Assembly (NCBI RefSeq): GCF_004135365.1
Contig: NZ_CP035492.1
Coordinates: 558,001-622,000, forward strand
Reading direction: 5' to 3'
Origin: Paenibacillus protaetiae
GTDB taxonomy: Bacteria > Bacillota > Bacilli > Paenibacillales > Paenibacillaceae
Length of the DNA: 64,000 nt
Part shown: in pieces, positions 34,144 to 43,292 of the stretch
Layout: each line of letters begins with the position of its first letter
Position numbering within the stretch: position 1 is the first letter of the stretch
Position numbers and translations under genes: made by a program
Notes under the pieces: model-generated
Database searches by the model: none
What the model was told of the DNA's origin: nothing
The model's input: the letters and a program-made list of their open reading frames with translations, nothing else

Positions 34144-35055
34144 ATGCAGCGGGACATGGAAGTGTTGCTCGTTCCTTTCGGACAGGGTGCGGGCAGACCG
34201 GGCAGTGAATGGGGACCGGAGGCGTTAGTGAAAGCAGGGCTGCTGGAAAAGCTGGAAGCGCAAGGCTGCAAGGTGAACCGGAGCTGGGTGGTGCCGCCGG
34301 CTGGCAGCAGCGTCAGCTTGGAGAAGGTCTGCGCGGGTGAACAGATCGGGGCGATGAAGCATAGCTCATCTGTACGGGGCATGAACCGGCTGCTGGCGCA
34401 GCAAGCTTCGGCTGCTGTCCGGCGAGGACGTTTTCCTTTGCTCATAGGAGGAGATCACAGCCTTGCAATGGGCATGCTGGCCGGCATAAGCGAGCATTAC
34501 CGCCGTTTGGGCGTGATTTGGCTGGATGCGCATGCGGATATGAACACGGAAGCTACCAGCCCGTCCGGCAACATGCACGGCATACCGCTGGCGGTTGCTA
34601 TGCATGTTGCCGAGCTGAAGCTAGCCGATATTTGGCCCCGCGCCCAATCGATTGATCCGCGCCATTTGGCGCTTGTAGGAGCAAGAGATATTGATCCCGG
34701 TGAAAGCAGGCTGATGGAGGATCTGCATATCCGCTGCTTTTCACCTCAAGAAATAAAACATCGCGGCGCGGCCAATACGATGCTGGAAGCGCTTCAAATT
34801 GCACAGCGCGGAACGGATGGCATTCATTTGAGTTTTGATGTGGATAGTCTGGATCCGCAATATGTCCCGGGAACGGGTACGCCGGTGCAAGGCGGCCTCG
34901 TGCCAGGCGAGATAGCGGCCGCTTTTGGCGTTCTAAGGCGTTCCGGCAAGCTGACCTCGATGGACGTTGTAGAAGTGAATCCGCAGCTGGATCAGCCGGA
35001 CGGCAGAACAGCGAGGCTGGCCGCCGGACTGGTTGCTTCTTTGTTTAACCGTTGA
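34144..35055 (+). CDS. Arginase/ureohydrolase family enzyme
   Basis: 303-aa Mn2+-dependent hydrolase, most like arginase (arginine to ornithine and urea). Metal-binding motifs are GGDHSLAMG, DAHADMNTE with SPSGNMHG, and SFDVDSLDPQYVPGTGTP, all intact. SD GGGGAGG precedes the ATG. Flanked by terminators, so expressed alone; no rocDE genes are nearby. Agmatinase or another ureohydrolase cannot be excluded, but SPSGNMHG resembles the arginase type. Confidence 0.88.
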   Translation: MQRDMEVLLVPFGQGAGRPGSEWGPEALVKAGLLEKLEAQGCKVNRSWVVPPAGSSVSLEKVCAGEQIGAMKHSSSVRGMNRLLAQQASAAVRRGRFPLLIGGDHSLAMGMLAGISEHYRRLGVIWLDAHADMNTEATSPSGNMHGIPLAVAMHVAELKLADIWPRAQSIDPRHLALVGARDIDPGESRLMEDLHIRCFSPQEIKHRGAANTMLEALQIAQRGTDGIHLSFDVDSLDPQYVPGTGTPVQGGLVPGEIAAAFGVLRRSGKLTSMDVVEVNPQLDQPDGRTARLAAGLVASLFNR

Positions 35056-35088
35056 TGTGAATAATTTTTAATCACATGAAATAAATTC

Positions 35089-35121
35089 TAAAAATCCTTC
35101 TCATCGAGAAGGATTTTTATT
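35089..35121 (+). terminator. Terminator separating arginase from mraZ
   Basis: AAAAATCCTTCTC, ATC loop, GAGAAGGATTTTTATTTT. Isolates the dcw cluster from upstream transcription. Confidence 0.9.
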
Positions 35122-35145
35122 TTAGGTGGCGAACTAGTCTTAACA

Positions 35146-35170
35146 AGTGGGGAATAGTGGTGCAAAGTGG
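35146..35170 (+). promoter_or_regulatory. MraZ operator: three AGTGG repeats at 10-bp spacing
   Basis: AGTGG at 35146-35150, 35156-35160 and 35166-35170, exactly one helical turn apart, 30 bases before the mraZ start. MraZ proteins are known to bind direct GTGG-containing repeats in their own promoters, so this is probably the autorepression site of the dcw operon. A clear -35/-10 pair was not resolved. Confidence 0.7.
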
Positions 35171-35199
35171 TAGACTTGGGGGAAGGGTGGAACGGTTTA

Positions 35200-35637
35200 A
35201 TGTTCATGGGCGAATATCAGCATAGCATTGATGATAAAGGCCGCATCATTATACCGTCCAAATTCCGCGAGGAGCTTGGCGCTTCTTTTATTGCCACTAG
35301 AGGTCTTGATAACTGTTTATTTGTTTATCCGGCGAGTGAATGGGCAGTGCTGGAGCAAAAGCTGAAATCATTGCCGCTCATGAAATCGGATGCCCGCGCG
35401 TTTACCCGCTTTTTCTTCTCGGGTGCAACCGAATGCGAGCTCGATAAACAGGGAAGGGTAAATATACCTGGACATTTGAGAGAATATGCAAAGCTTGATA
35501 AGGACTGTATGGTGCTGGGCGTATCCGGCCGTGTGGAAATTTGGAGCAAAGAAACATGGAGCAGTTACTACGAACAGTCCGAGCAAGCCTTTAACGAAAT
35601 CGCAGAAAAACTGGTTGATTTCGATTTTAACTTCTAA
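35200..35637 (+). CDS. mraZ: Transcriptional regulator MraZ
   Basis: 145-aa AbrB/SpoVT-fold protein with two DXXXR-type halves ([17 protein letters not shown] and [20 protein letters not shown]). First gene of the division and cell wall cluster, whose promoter it controls. ATG 35200 (MFMGEYQH) was chosen as the family start with GGAAGGG upstream; the longer frame from 35167 runs through the operator repeats. Confidence 0.96.
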   Translation: MFMGEYQHSIDDKGRIIIPSKFREELGASFIATRGLDNCLFVYPASEWAVLEQKLKSLPLMKSDARAFTRFFFSGATECELDKQGRVNIPGHLREYAKLDKDCMVLGVSGRVEIWSKETWSSYYEQSEQAFNEIAEKLVDFDFNF

Positions 35638-35674
35638 GCGAATGGCTGACAGAAAGAACGGGAGGCAATATAAC

Positions 35675-36625
35675 GTGTTTCAGCATATTACAGTGCTGCT
35701 GGAGGAAGCAGTTGAAGGTCTGGCAATAAAGCCGGACGGTATCTACGTCGATTGTACGCTTGGGGGAGCGGGACATAGTGAAAGGATCGCATCCAAGCTT
35801 GGCGATGGAGGACGGCTCATTGCTTTCGATCAGGACGATCTGGCGCTGGACAATGCGCGTGTGCGGCTGGCTCCCTATATGGATAAAGTCACATTAGTAA
35901 AAAGCAATTTTCGTTATCTCGAAGATGAGTTGAAAGGTTTGGGCGTTCCGATGAAAGACGGTTTGCCGCAAGTCGACGGCATACTGTTTGACCTTGGCGT
36001 ATCCAGCCCGCAGCTGGATGAAGCCGATCGCGGCTTTAGCTACAACCACGATGCGCCGCTGGATATGCGGATGGACCGCGATACCGATTTGACAGCGGCA
36101 GAAATCGTCAACGAATGGGAAGAGCGGGAAATTTCCCGCATTTTATCGGTATACGGGGAAGAGAAGTTTTCCCGGCAGATCGCCCGAAACATCGTGCAGG
36201 CGCGCGCTAAAGCGCCGATTGAAACAACAGGAGAACTGGTCGAGCTGATCAAAACTGCGATACCGGCAGCTGCAAGACGGACAGGCCCGCATCCGGCGAA
36301 ACGTTCGTTCCAAGCGCTCCGTATCGCGGTTAACGATGAACTTGGCGCAGAAGAAGATGCGCTGGAGCAGACGGTAAGATGCCTGGCCCCGGGCGGCAGA
36401 GCATCCGTCATTACATTTCATTCGCTGGAAGACCGCATTTGCAAGCAGGCATTTGCCAAGTACATTGAAAAATGCACATGCCCGCCTGATTTTCCGATGT
36501 GCGTCTGCGGTGCCAAAGGAACGCTTAAGCTGGTAAACCGCAAGCCGATTGTGCCAAGCGAGCAGGAATTGGAAATGAACCCGCGCGCGCGTTCCGCCAA
36601 GCTGCGCGTAGCGGAGAAACTATAA
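35675..36625 (+). CDS. rsmH: 16S rRNA (cytosine1402-N4)-methyltransferase RsmH
   Basis: SAM-dependent methyltransferase (316 aa) that modifies C1402 in the ribosomal decoding centre; also called MraW. SAM motif [17 protein letters not shown]; conserved [11 protein letters not shown] and [24 protein letters not shown] near the C-terminus. GTG 35675 ([11 protein letters not shown]) was chosen: GGGAGG lies ten bases upstream and the family begins here. Upstream in-frame ATG 35642 has no SD. A tandem repeat array follows. Confidence 0.95.
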   Translation: MFQHITVLLEEAVEGLAIKPDGIYVDCTLGGAGHSERIASKLGDGGRLIAFDQDDLALDNARVRLAPYMDKVTLVKSNFRYLEDELKGLGVPMKDGLPQVDGILFDLGVSSPQLDEADRGFSYNHDAPLDMRMDRDTDLTAAEIVNEWEEREISRILSVYGEEKFSRQIARNIVQARAKAPIETTGELVELIKTAIPAAARRTGPHPAKRSFQALRIAVNDELGAEEDALEQTVRCLAPGGRASVITFHSLEDRICKQAFAKYIEKCTCPPDFPMCVCGAKGTLKLVNRKPIVPSEQELEMNPRARSAKLRVAEKL

Positions 36626-36635
36626 CGGAGCGGGC

Positions 36636-36924
36636 AAATTGCTTGCGAAGCAGGCTTTTGCCCCGTACCTAATCCTTTAACGGATTAGGTATTACTTACA
36701 AAACCAAGCGAAATGCTTACGAAGCAGGCTTTTGTTCGTACCTAATCCTTTAACGGATTAGGTATTACTTACAAAACCAAGCAAAATGCTTACGAAGCAG
36801 GCTTTTGTTCGTACCTAATCCTTTAACGGATTAGGTATTACTTACAAAACCAAGCGAAATGCTTACGAAGCAGGCTTTTGTTCGTACCTAATCCTTTAAC
36901 GGATTAGGTATTACTTACAAAACC
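36636..36924 (+). repeat. Four tandem 73-bp repeats with internal hairpins between rsmH and ftsL
   Basis: The palindrome TACCTAATCC-N6-GGATTAGGTA recurs with the CCTAATCC element at 36668, 36741, 36814 and 36887, an exact 73-bp period. Copies 2-4 differ at about one base; copy 1 is diverged (36636-36710) and its own flanks GGGCAAA/TTTTGCCC can pair. Each unit therefore holds a perfect 10-bp stem with a six-base loop. The array ends 20 bases before the ftsL start, with the ftsL SD just after it. It accounts for almost the whole 319-base gap. No protein coding is supported. Confidence 0.95.
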
Positions 36925-36944
36925 TTAAGGAGGGTTATTAAACG

Positions 36945-37355
36945 ATGGCTTATACAACAAACGGGAATTTGGCGATGCAGCCGAAGAAGAAGCCGGAGCA
37001 GCAGCCGGTCTACCGTGAAACCAAAAAGATTGTTGTCAAAAAGAATCCGCTTCCGACACGTGAGAAGCTGCTTTGGCTGTTCACGATTGTCGTGCTTGTT
37101 GTTGTAGCGGGGACTATTATTTTTCGTTACGCTCAAATCTATAATACGAATCTCGAAATCAAGCAATTAAAAAATGAGTATAATGCAGTTAATTTAGATA
37201 TTAAAGAAATGCAAAAGCAAGTAGAGTCGCTTAGCGATCCGGACCGGATTACTGCTATTGCGAAATCGCAAGGAATGATCAGCTCGATGGACAGCGAGAT
37301 TACAGTCGATCCGGATAAAGGCGGGGCTTCAGCAGCCGCGACGGGCAGCAGGTGA
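36945..37355 (+). CDS. ftsL: Cell division protein FtsL
   Basis: 136-aa bitopic membrane protein of the FtsL-DivIC-DivIB complex at the septum. Basic cytoplasmic tail (1-44), one helix (about 45-64), then an extracellular leucine-zipper-like coiled coil (NTNLEIKQLKNEYNAVNLDI) and a short Ala/Gly tail. SD AAGGAGGG. The 3' end overlaps pbpB (GTGA). Confidence 0.92.
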   Translation: MAYTTNGNLAMQPKKKPEQQPVYRETKKIVVKKNPLPTREKLLWLFTIVVLVVVAGTIIFRYAQIYNTNLEIKQLKNEYNAVNLDIKEMQKQVESLSDPDRITAIAKSQGMISSMDSEITVDPDKGGASAAATGSR

Positions 37356-39721
37356 TTGGCATGGGAACGGGAAAACGAATTAGAATGCGCACGCTGCTTT
37401 TTGGAGGGATAATGACCCTCCTTTTTGCTGTTTTAATCGGCCGTATTTTTTGGGTGCAGGTTGTGCGCGGCGACTTCTGGCTGCATAAAGCGGAAGCGCG
37501 CTGGTCGGCATCGGAGACGCTTAAGGCCAAACGGGGCAATATTACGGACCGCGATGGCAATATTCTTGCGATGGATACGCTGGCTTATACCGTGGCGGTA
37601 GAGCCGGACCGGATAAACAAGCTGGGCGATCAAGAGGAAGTCATTCAAGGGCTGCACAATATATTAAATAAGCCTGAGAACGAGATTGAAGCGCTTGTAA
37701 CCGCCAAGGATGAGAACGGCAAATATTATGTGCAGCGTGAAGTGAGGCCGGAGGGCTGGAAGATCGACAAAACGACAGCCGACAAAATCACTGCTCTAAA
37801 CGATCAGATTAAGGAAAAGACCGGACAAAAGGACAACGGTATTCTTTTAATCAACGATGAGAAACGTTATTACCCGAAACAAACGATGGCTTCACAGCTG
37901 CTTGGCTACATGAGCAAGGAAGGCCAGCCGATGACGGGCATTGAATCGTATTTCAATGACCAGCTCAAGGGCGAAAACGGGGAGTTCAAATATATGAAGG
38001 ACGGCAAGCAGGTACAGCTGTCAAAAGGAGAGGTGGATTATACGCCGGCGAAGGACGGTCAAGATATTAAGCTTACGATCGACAGCATGATTCAGAACTA
38101 CGTGGAGGAAGCCATTAAGGAGGTTTATGATAAATACCAGCCCAAAAGCATAACGGCGATTGCAGCTGACCCCAATACGATGGAAATTTTGGCGATGGCG
38201 AATATGCCAACGTACAATCCTAATGATTATTGGAATTATGGATTTGAAAACTATTATAACCATGCGACCAAATCGTTGTACGAGCCAGGTTCAACGTTTA
38301 AAATCGTGACGCTGGCCGCTTCGGTACAGGAAGGCTTGTTTAACCCGAATGCAACCTATCCTTCTGGCAGCATTCAGATTCCCGGGTCTAAGCCAATCCG
38401 GGACATTAATCGTAACGGATGGGGAACGATTACGTACTTGGAAGGGCTCAAACGGTCCAGTAATGTGGCGTTTGTCCGTCTGGAGCAGGCGCTTGGCGCG
38501 CAAAAGCTTCATGATTATGTCATGAATTTTGGTTTCGGACAAAAGACTGGTATCGCGCTTGGCAGCGAACTGGCAGGTAACGCAAATTTTAATGCCAAAA
38601 ACGCTCGTGACAGCGCCTCTGCTGCGTTTGGCCAAGGCGTATCGGTTACGCCTATTCAGCAGGTCGCAGCAGTGGCTGCGGTCGCCAACGGCGGCAAGCT
38701 GCTGCAGCCGCAAATTGTGAAGGAAATTTATGACCCGAACACCAAAACAACGCAGAAATTTGAACCGAAGCTGGTGCGGCAGGTCATTTCGCCGGAAACG
38801 TCCAAGCAGGTGGGCGAATATTTGGAGCAGGTCGTGTCGGATGCAAAAATCGGCACAGGCCATGGCGCTTATATTGAGGGTTACCGGATTGCTGGCAAAA
38901 CAGGTACGGCGCAAAAAGCGGTTAAAGGCGGAGGTGGCTATTCCGCCGATAAGTTTGTCGTTTCCTTTATTGGCTACGCGCCGGTCGAAAATCCTAAAAT
39001 CGTCGTTTATATCGTCGTCGACGAGCCTAACGATTCAACGGCCGGCGGCGGTAAGGTGGCCGCTCCGGCTTTTCAGGAAATTATGTATAAAAGCTTGCGT
39101 TATATGGGGATAGCCCCAACAGTCACTCCAAATAAAGATGACGCCAATGCGAAGGAAGACAATATTACCGTTCCGGATGTATCGAATTTGACTGTTGCGA
39201 ATGCGGAATCGAGGCTGAAGGACAAATCGCTTACGTATGAAGCGGTTGGCAAAGGCGATAAAGTGCTGCGCCAAATACCTGCTGCAGGTTCAGCTGTTCA
39301 TGCTTCGCAAACGATTTATTTGATTACCGAGCAGCAGGATAAGCTGCAAATTCCGGATTTGAAGGGCGCTTCTTTGCGCGACGCAGTTGAAATGGCTTCC
39401 ATTTTGGGTATCCGGCTTGAAACGCAAGGAGAAGGTTATGTCGTCAGCCAATCGGAAGACACTCCGAACGGCCAGCGGGTGTTAAAGCTGGTGCTGCAGC
39501 CGCTGGGAGGTCCCGACGAAGAGGACGCAGACACGGATGAATCCGGCAGTGCCGCCGGTGAAGAAGGAGGCGCCTCGGACGGTTCTGCTTCCGCCGATAA
39601 CGGCGATTCCGGCAGTACAGGAGGATCTGCTGACAACGGCAGCTCCAGCAATGCCGACGGTACAGCCGATTCCGGGTCCTCCGGCAGCACGGCTGGCAAC
39701 ACAGCAGCGCCGCTAGACTAA
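37352..39721 (+). CDS. pbpB: Penicillin-binding protein 2B-type transpeptidase with two PASTA domains
   Basis: Class B PBP (789 aa) that cross-links septal peptidoglycan with its SEDS partner. N-terminal helix (about 12-32), dimerisation domain, transpeptidase with S314 in STFK, the SSN motif (KRSSNVAF) and KTGTA near 515. Two PASTA domains follow (VPDVSNLTVANAESRL and IPDLKGASLRDAVEMA). The last ~70 residues form a low-complexity Asp/Glu/Ser/Gly tail, which is unusual. GTG 37352 overlaps the ftsL stop; ATG 37361 is also possible. Confidence 0.94.
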   Translation: MIGMGTGKRIRMRTLLFGGIMTLLFAVLIGRIFWVQVVRGDFWLHKAEARWSASETLKAKRGNITDRDGNILAMDTLAYTVAVEPDRINKLGDQEEVIQGLHNILNKPENEIEALVTAKDENGKYYVQREVRPEGWKIDKTTADKITALNDQIKEKTGQKDNGILLINDEKRYYPKQTMASQLLGYMSKEGQPMTGIESYFNDQLKGENGEFKYMKDGKQVQLSKGEVDYTPAKDGQDIKLTIDSMIQNYVEEAIKEVYDKYQPKSITAIAADPNTMEILAMANMPTYNPNDYWNYGFENYYNHATKSLYEPGSTFKIVTLAASVQEGLFNPNATYPSGSIQIPGSKPIRDINRNGWGTITYLEGLKRSSNVAFVRLEQALGAQKLHDYVMNFGFGQKTGIALGSELAGNANFNAKNARDSASAAFGQGVSVTPIQQVAAVAAVANGGKLLQPQIVKEIYDPNTKTTQKFEPKLVRQVISPETSKQVGEYLEQVVSDAKIGTGHGAYIEGYRIAGKTGTAQKAVKGGGGYSADKFVVSFIGYAPVENPKIVVYIVVDEPNDSTAGGGKVAAPAFQEIMYKSLRYMGIAPTVTPNKDDANAKEDNITVPDVSNLTVANAESRLKDKSLTYEAVGKGDKVLRQIPAAGSAVHASQTIYLITEQQDKLQIPDLKGASLRDAVEMASILGIRLETQGEGYVVSQSEDTPNGQRVLKLVLQPLGGPDEEDADTDESGSAAGEEGGASDGSASADNGDSGSTGGSADNGSSSNADGTADSGSSGSTAGNTAAPLD

Positions 39722-39812
39722 TGCTTGTTCTATCCCCCTCTTGTCCCGAATAGGCTGAGATTAAGCGCGTCCACGCGCGCTCTACTGCAGCAGAAGGCAG
39801 AGGAGGGGGAGA

Positions 39813-41750
39813 ATGAAAGTTTCAGGTGTGACGGTGAGACGGCGGTTATTTGCCGCATTAATCATCGCGATAGTTGCGTTTCTTGCCTTAATCGTCCGGC
39901 TCGCCTATATTCAGCTTTGGCAAGGGGATGAAATATCGGCAAAAGCGGAGGATTCGTGGCGCAGGGATATTCCTTATATGGCCAAGCGCGGTGAAATTCA
40001 AGACCGCAATGGCGTCAAGCTTGCTTATAACGTCAGCTCGCCTACCGTTTGGGCGGTGACGGCGCAAATTAAGGACCGCCAGAAAACGGCGGCCGAGCTT
40101 GCTCCGATTTTGGACATGACTCCGGAAACCCTTCTAAAAAAAATAACGACCAAACAAATGCTTGTCGAGCTCAAGCCCGGAGGCCGCAAAATGACGCTCG
40201 CCAAAGCGCAGCAGGTAAAGAACCTTAATCTGCCCGGCATCGTTGTGGCGGAGGACAGCAAACGGTATTATCCGTTTGGCGATCTGGCTGCGCAGGTGCT
40301 TGGCTTTACCGGCATCGACAAAGGGCTCACCGGCGTAGAAGCTTCTTACAACAGCGAATTAACCGGTGTGCGCGGGAGTGTCTCCTTCCTGTCGGATGCC
40401 TCCGGCGGGACGATGCCGAATTCGTCCGATACGTATACGCCGCCCAAGGACGGCTTGACACTGCAGCTTACTCTGGACGAGAAAATCCAGGCTTCAATGG
40501 AGCGCGAGCTCGATCAGGCGATGACGGCGCTGCAGGCAGACGGGGCGATCGCCATTGCGATGGACCCGAACACCGGCGAAATATTGGGAATGGCCAGCCG
40601 GCCTACGTTTGACCCGGCCAATTATCAGGCTTCTCCACCCGAGGTCTACAACCGTGATTTGCCGATATGGATGACGTACGAGCCCGGTTCCACGTTCAAA
40701 ATTATTACGCTGGCCGCGGCACTTGAGGAAAAAAAGGTCGATCTGAAACATGAAATGTTTTTTGATCCCGGCTCGGTTGAGGTTGGCGGCGCCAAGCTCC
40801 GCTGCTGGAAAAAGGGGGGCCACGGCAGCCAGACGTTTTTGCAGGTGGTCGAGAACTCCTGCAACCCCGGCTTCGTCATGCTCGGTCAGCGGCTGGGCAA
40901 AGACAAGCTGTTCCAGTACATTAATGCGTTTGGCTTCGGCAAAAAAACCGGCATTGATCTGGGCGGCGAAGAAAACGGCATTTTGTTCAAGCCTAGCCAG
41001 GTAGGTCCGGTCGAGCTGGCCACAACGGCGTTTGGCCAAGGCGTATCGGTAACGCCTATTCAGCAAATCACGGCCGTGTCCGCTGCAATCAACGGTGGGA
41101 TCTTGTTTAAGCCTCACGTTGCCAAAGCGTTTATCAATCCCGACACTGGGGAGACGGTTAAGACGATTGAGCCCGAGGAGGTCCGGCAGGTCATCTCGGC
41201 GGATACGTCCAAGCAGGTCCGCGAAGCGCTGGAAAGCGTCGTCGCCAACGGGACCGGCGGCAATGCCTTTATCGACGGCTACCGTGTAGGCGGCAAAACC
41301 GGTACCGCGCAAAAGGTCATCAACGGCAGATATTCGCCGAACGAGCACATCGTATCGTTTATTGGATTTGCGCCGGCCAACGATCCGAAGGTCGTCATCT
41401 ACGTTGCGGTCGACAATCCGCAAGGCATCCAGTTCGGCGGCGTTGTGGCGGCCCCAATCGTCAAAAGCATGATGACCGATGCGCTGCAAGTATTGGGCGT
41501 GCCGAAACAGGCGAACCAGATCGACAAAAAATATAAGCTGGGCGAAGCGCCGTATGTGACTGTGCCTAATCTGGTAGGCAAAACCGTGTCCGATATTTAT
41601 GAGGATATGAACACGAATTTTAACTTGACAAGCGCAGGCTCCGGAGATACGGTTATTCGGCAAGCACCGGCGGCCGGGGAGCGTATGACGAAGGGTTCGA
41701 CGATACGCATCTATTTAGGCGCCGGCGATGATACAATGCATTCGCATTGA
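39813..41750 (+). CDS. spoVD: Stage V sporulation protein D, spore-cortex transpeptidase
   Basis: Class B PBP (645 aa, equal to B. subtilis SpoVD within a residue) needed for cortex peptidoglycan, working with SpoVE. N-terminal helix (about 10-30), S293 in STFK, VVENSCN, KTGTAQ, and one C-terminal PASTA domain (VPNLVGKTVSDIYEDM). SD AGAGGAGGGGG. In Bacillus the pbpB-spoVD pair occupies the same place; an ordinary vegetative role cannot be excluded from sequence alone. Confidence 0.93.
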   Translation: MKVSGVTVRRRLFAALIIAIVAFLALIVRLAYIQLWQGDEISAKAEDSWRRDIPYMAKRGEIQDRNGVKLAYNVSSPTVWAVTAQIKDRQKTAAELAPILDMTPETLLKKITTKQMLVELKPGGRKMTLAKAQQVKNLNLPGIVVAEDSKRYYPFGDLAAQVLGFTGIDKGLTGVEASYNSELTGVRGSVSFLSDASGGTMPNSSDTYTPPKDGLTLQLTLDEKIQASMERELDQAMTALQADGAIAIAMDPNTGEILGMASRPTFDPANYQASPPEVYNRDLPIWMTYEPGSTFKIITLAAALEEKKVDLKHEMFFDPGSVEVGGAKLRCWKKGGHGSQTFLQVVENSCNPGFVMLGQRLGKDKLFQYINAFGFGKKTGIDLGGEENGILFKPSQVGPVELATTAFGQGVSVTPIQQITAVSAAINGGILFKPHVAKAFINPDTGETVKTIEPEEVRQVISADTSKQVREALESVVANGTGGNAFIDGYRVGGKTGTAQKVINGRYSPNEHIVSFIGFAPANDPKVVIYVAVDNPQGIQFGGVVAAPIVKSMMTDALQVLGVPKQANQIDKKYKLGEAPYVTVPNLVGKTVSDIYEDMNTNFNLTSAGSGDTVIRQAPAAGERMTKGSTIRIYLGAGDDTMHSH

Positions 41751-41804
41751 CTATAATGGTAAGGAATGGAATGTGCCGTTTGATTTGAAGGAGGAAATAG
41801 GTTT

Positions 41805-43292
41805 ATGCAACTGAACGAACTGGCAAAGCTGCTCATTACGGCAAAATTAAAAGGCGACGGAGCTGTGTCCGTAACCGGCGTCGAAATCGACTCCCGCAAA
41901 GTGAAGCAGGGTGATCTGTTTATTTGCTTGCCCGGGCATACGGTAGACGGGCATGATTATGCGCCGCAGGCGATCGCAGGCGGAGCTGTCGCGCTTGTGA
42001 CGGAGCGGGATCTTGGCGTCAGCGTGCCGCAATTGATCGTTAAGAACGCCAGGCTCGCCATGGCGGTTGTTGCGGACCGCTTTTACGGGCATCCAAGCCA
42101 GCATGTAAAATTAATTGGCGTTACCGGAACAAACGGTAAAACGACCACTACATATTTGATCGAAAAAATGTTGAACGACAACGGCCGTCCGGCCGGCGTA
42201 ATCGGCACGATTGAAGCCCGTTACGCGGGTCAGGTGCTGCCGATGTCCGGCACGACGCCGGAAGCGCTTGGCCTGCAGCAGTATTTGTCGCTCATGCAGC
42301 AAGCGGGCACGGCATATTGCGCGATGGAGGTATCCTCTCATGCGCTGGAGCAAGGCCGTGTGAAAGGCTGCCGCTTCCGGACCGCGATCTTTACGAACCT
42401 GACGCAGGATCATCTGGATTACCACGGTACGATGGAAAAATATGCAGCGGCGAAGGAACTATTTTTCTCGCGGCTTGGCAATGATTATGCAGCCGATCCG
42501 GCTGAACGCTCTTACGCGGTGCTGAATGCGGATGATCCGGCGGCGGCTCAGTTTGCCCGGGCAACGGCGGCTGAAGTCATTACGTACGGCATTGACCATG
42601 AAGCGGACGTAAGTGCTGCCAACATCCGCATTACGGCGCAAGGCACTTCGTTTACGCTGCGCACGTTCCGCGGTGATACGGAACTGACGCTGCAAATGGT
42701 CGGCAAGTTTAACGTTTATAACGCGCTTGCTGCAATATGCGCTGCGCTGATTGAAGGCTTGCCGCTGGAACAAATCAAAGCGAGCCTCGAAGCCGTACCG
42801 GGCGTTCCGGGACGGGTGGAGTCGGTCAACGCCGGCCAGCCGTTTGCGGTCATCGTCGATTACGCCCATACGCCGGACGGCCTCGACAATGTGCTTAAAG
42901 CGGTGAAAGAGTTGTCTCCGAACCGGATATTGTGCGTCTTTGGCTGCGGCGGAGACCGCGACCGGACGAAACGGCCGCTAATGGGCAAAATCGCTGCCCG
43001 CTATTCGGATTACGTGCTTGTGACATCCGATAATCCGCGCACCGAAAACCCGGAGCTTATCCTGCAAGATATTAAAGCGGGTCTGGACGAAGACGGCGTC
43101 TCGGAAAATCGTTACGAGCTTATTGTGGACCGCCGCGCCGCAATTGAAAAAGCGGTTGAAATGGCAAGCCCGGGCGATGTAGTATTGATTGCGGGGAAAG
43201 GTCACGAAACATATCAAATTATCGGAACGGTAACGCATTCGTTTGATGATAGGCTTGTGGCGAAAGAAGCGATAAGGGGATTGTTACATTGA
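41805..43292 (+). CDS. murE: UDP-MurNAc-tripeptide synthetase MurE
   Basis: Cytosolic ATP-dependent ligase (495 aa) adding the third amino acid to UDP-MurNAc-dipeptide. ATP loop GVTGTNGKTTTTYL near 105; the DNPR motif (TSDNPRTENP) near 410 indicates meso-diaminopimelate as substrate. SD AAGGAGG. Its stop overlaps the murF start. Confidence 0.97.
   Translation: MQLNELAKLLITAKLKGDGAVSVTGVEIDSRKVKQGDLFICLPGHTVDGHDYAPQAIAGGAVALVTERDLGVSVPQLIVKNARLAMAVVADRFYGHPSQHVKLIGVTGTNGKTTTTYLIEKMLNDNGRPAGVIGTIEARYAGQVLPMSGTTPEALGLQQYLSLMQQAGTAYCAMEVSSHALEQGRVKGCRFRTAIFTNLTQDHLDYHGTMEKYAAAKELFFSRLGNDYAADPAERSYAVLNADDPAAAQFARATAAEVITYGIDHEADVSAANIRITAQGTSFTLRTFRGDTELTLQMVGKFNVYNALAAICAALIEGLPLEQIKASLEAVPGVPGRVESVNAGQPFAVIVDYAHTPDGLDNVLKAVKELSPNRILCVFGCGGDRDRTKRPLMGKIAARYSDYVLVTSDNPRTENPELILQDIKAGLDEDGVSENRYELIVDRRAAIEKAVEMASPGDVVLIAGKGHETYQIIGTVTHSFDDRLVAKEAIRGLLH

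Noticed and set aside
36714-36895. Ten-residue mini-ORFs (MLTKQAFVRT) in three of the 73-bp repeats
   Set aside because: No SD precedes them, and they follow automatically from repeat identity.
36636-36924. CRISPR array
   Set aside because: Units are contiguous with no variable spacers, and no cas genes are present.
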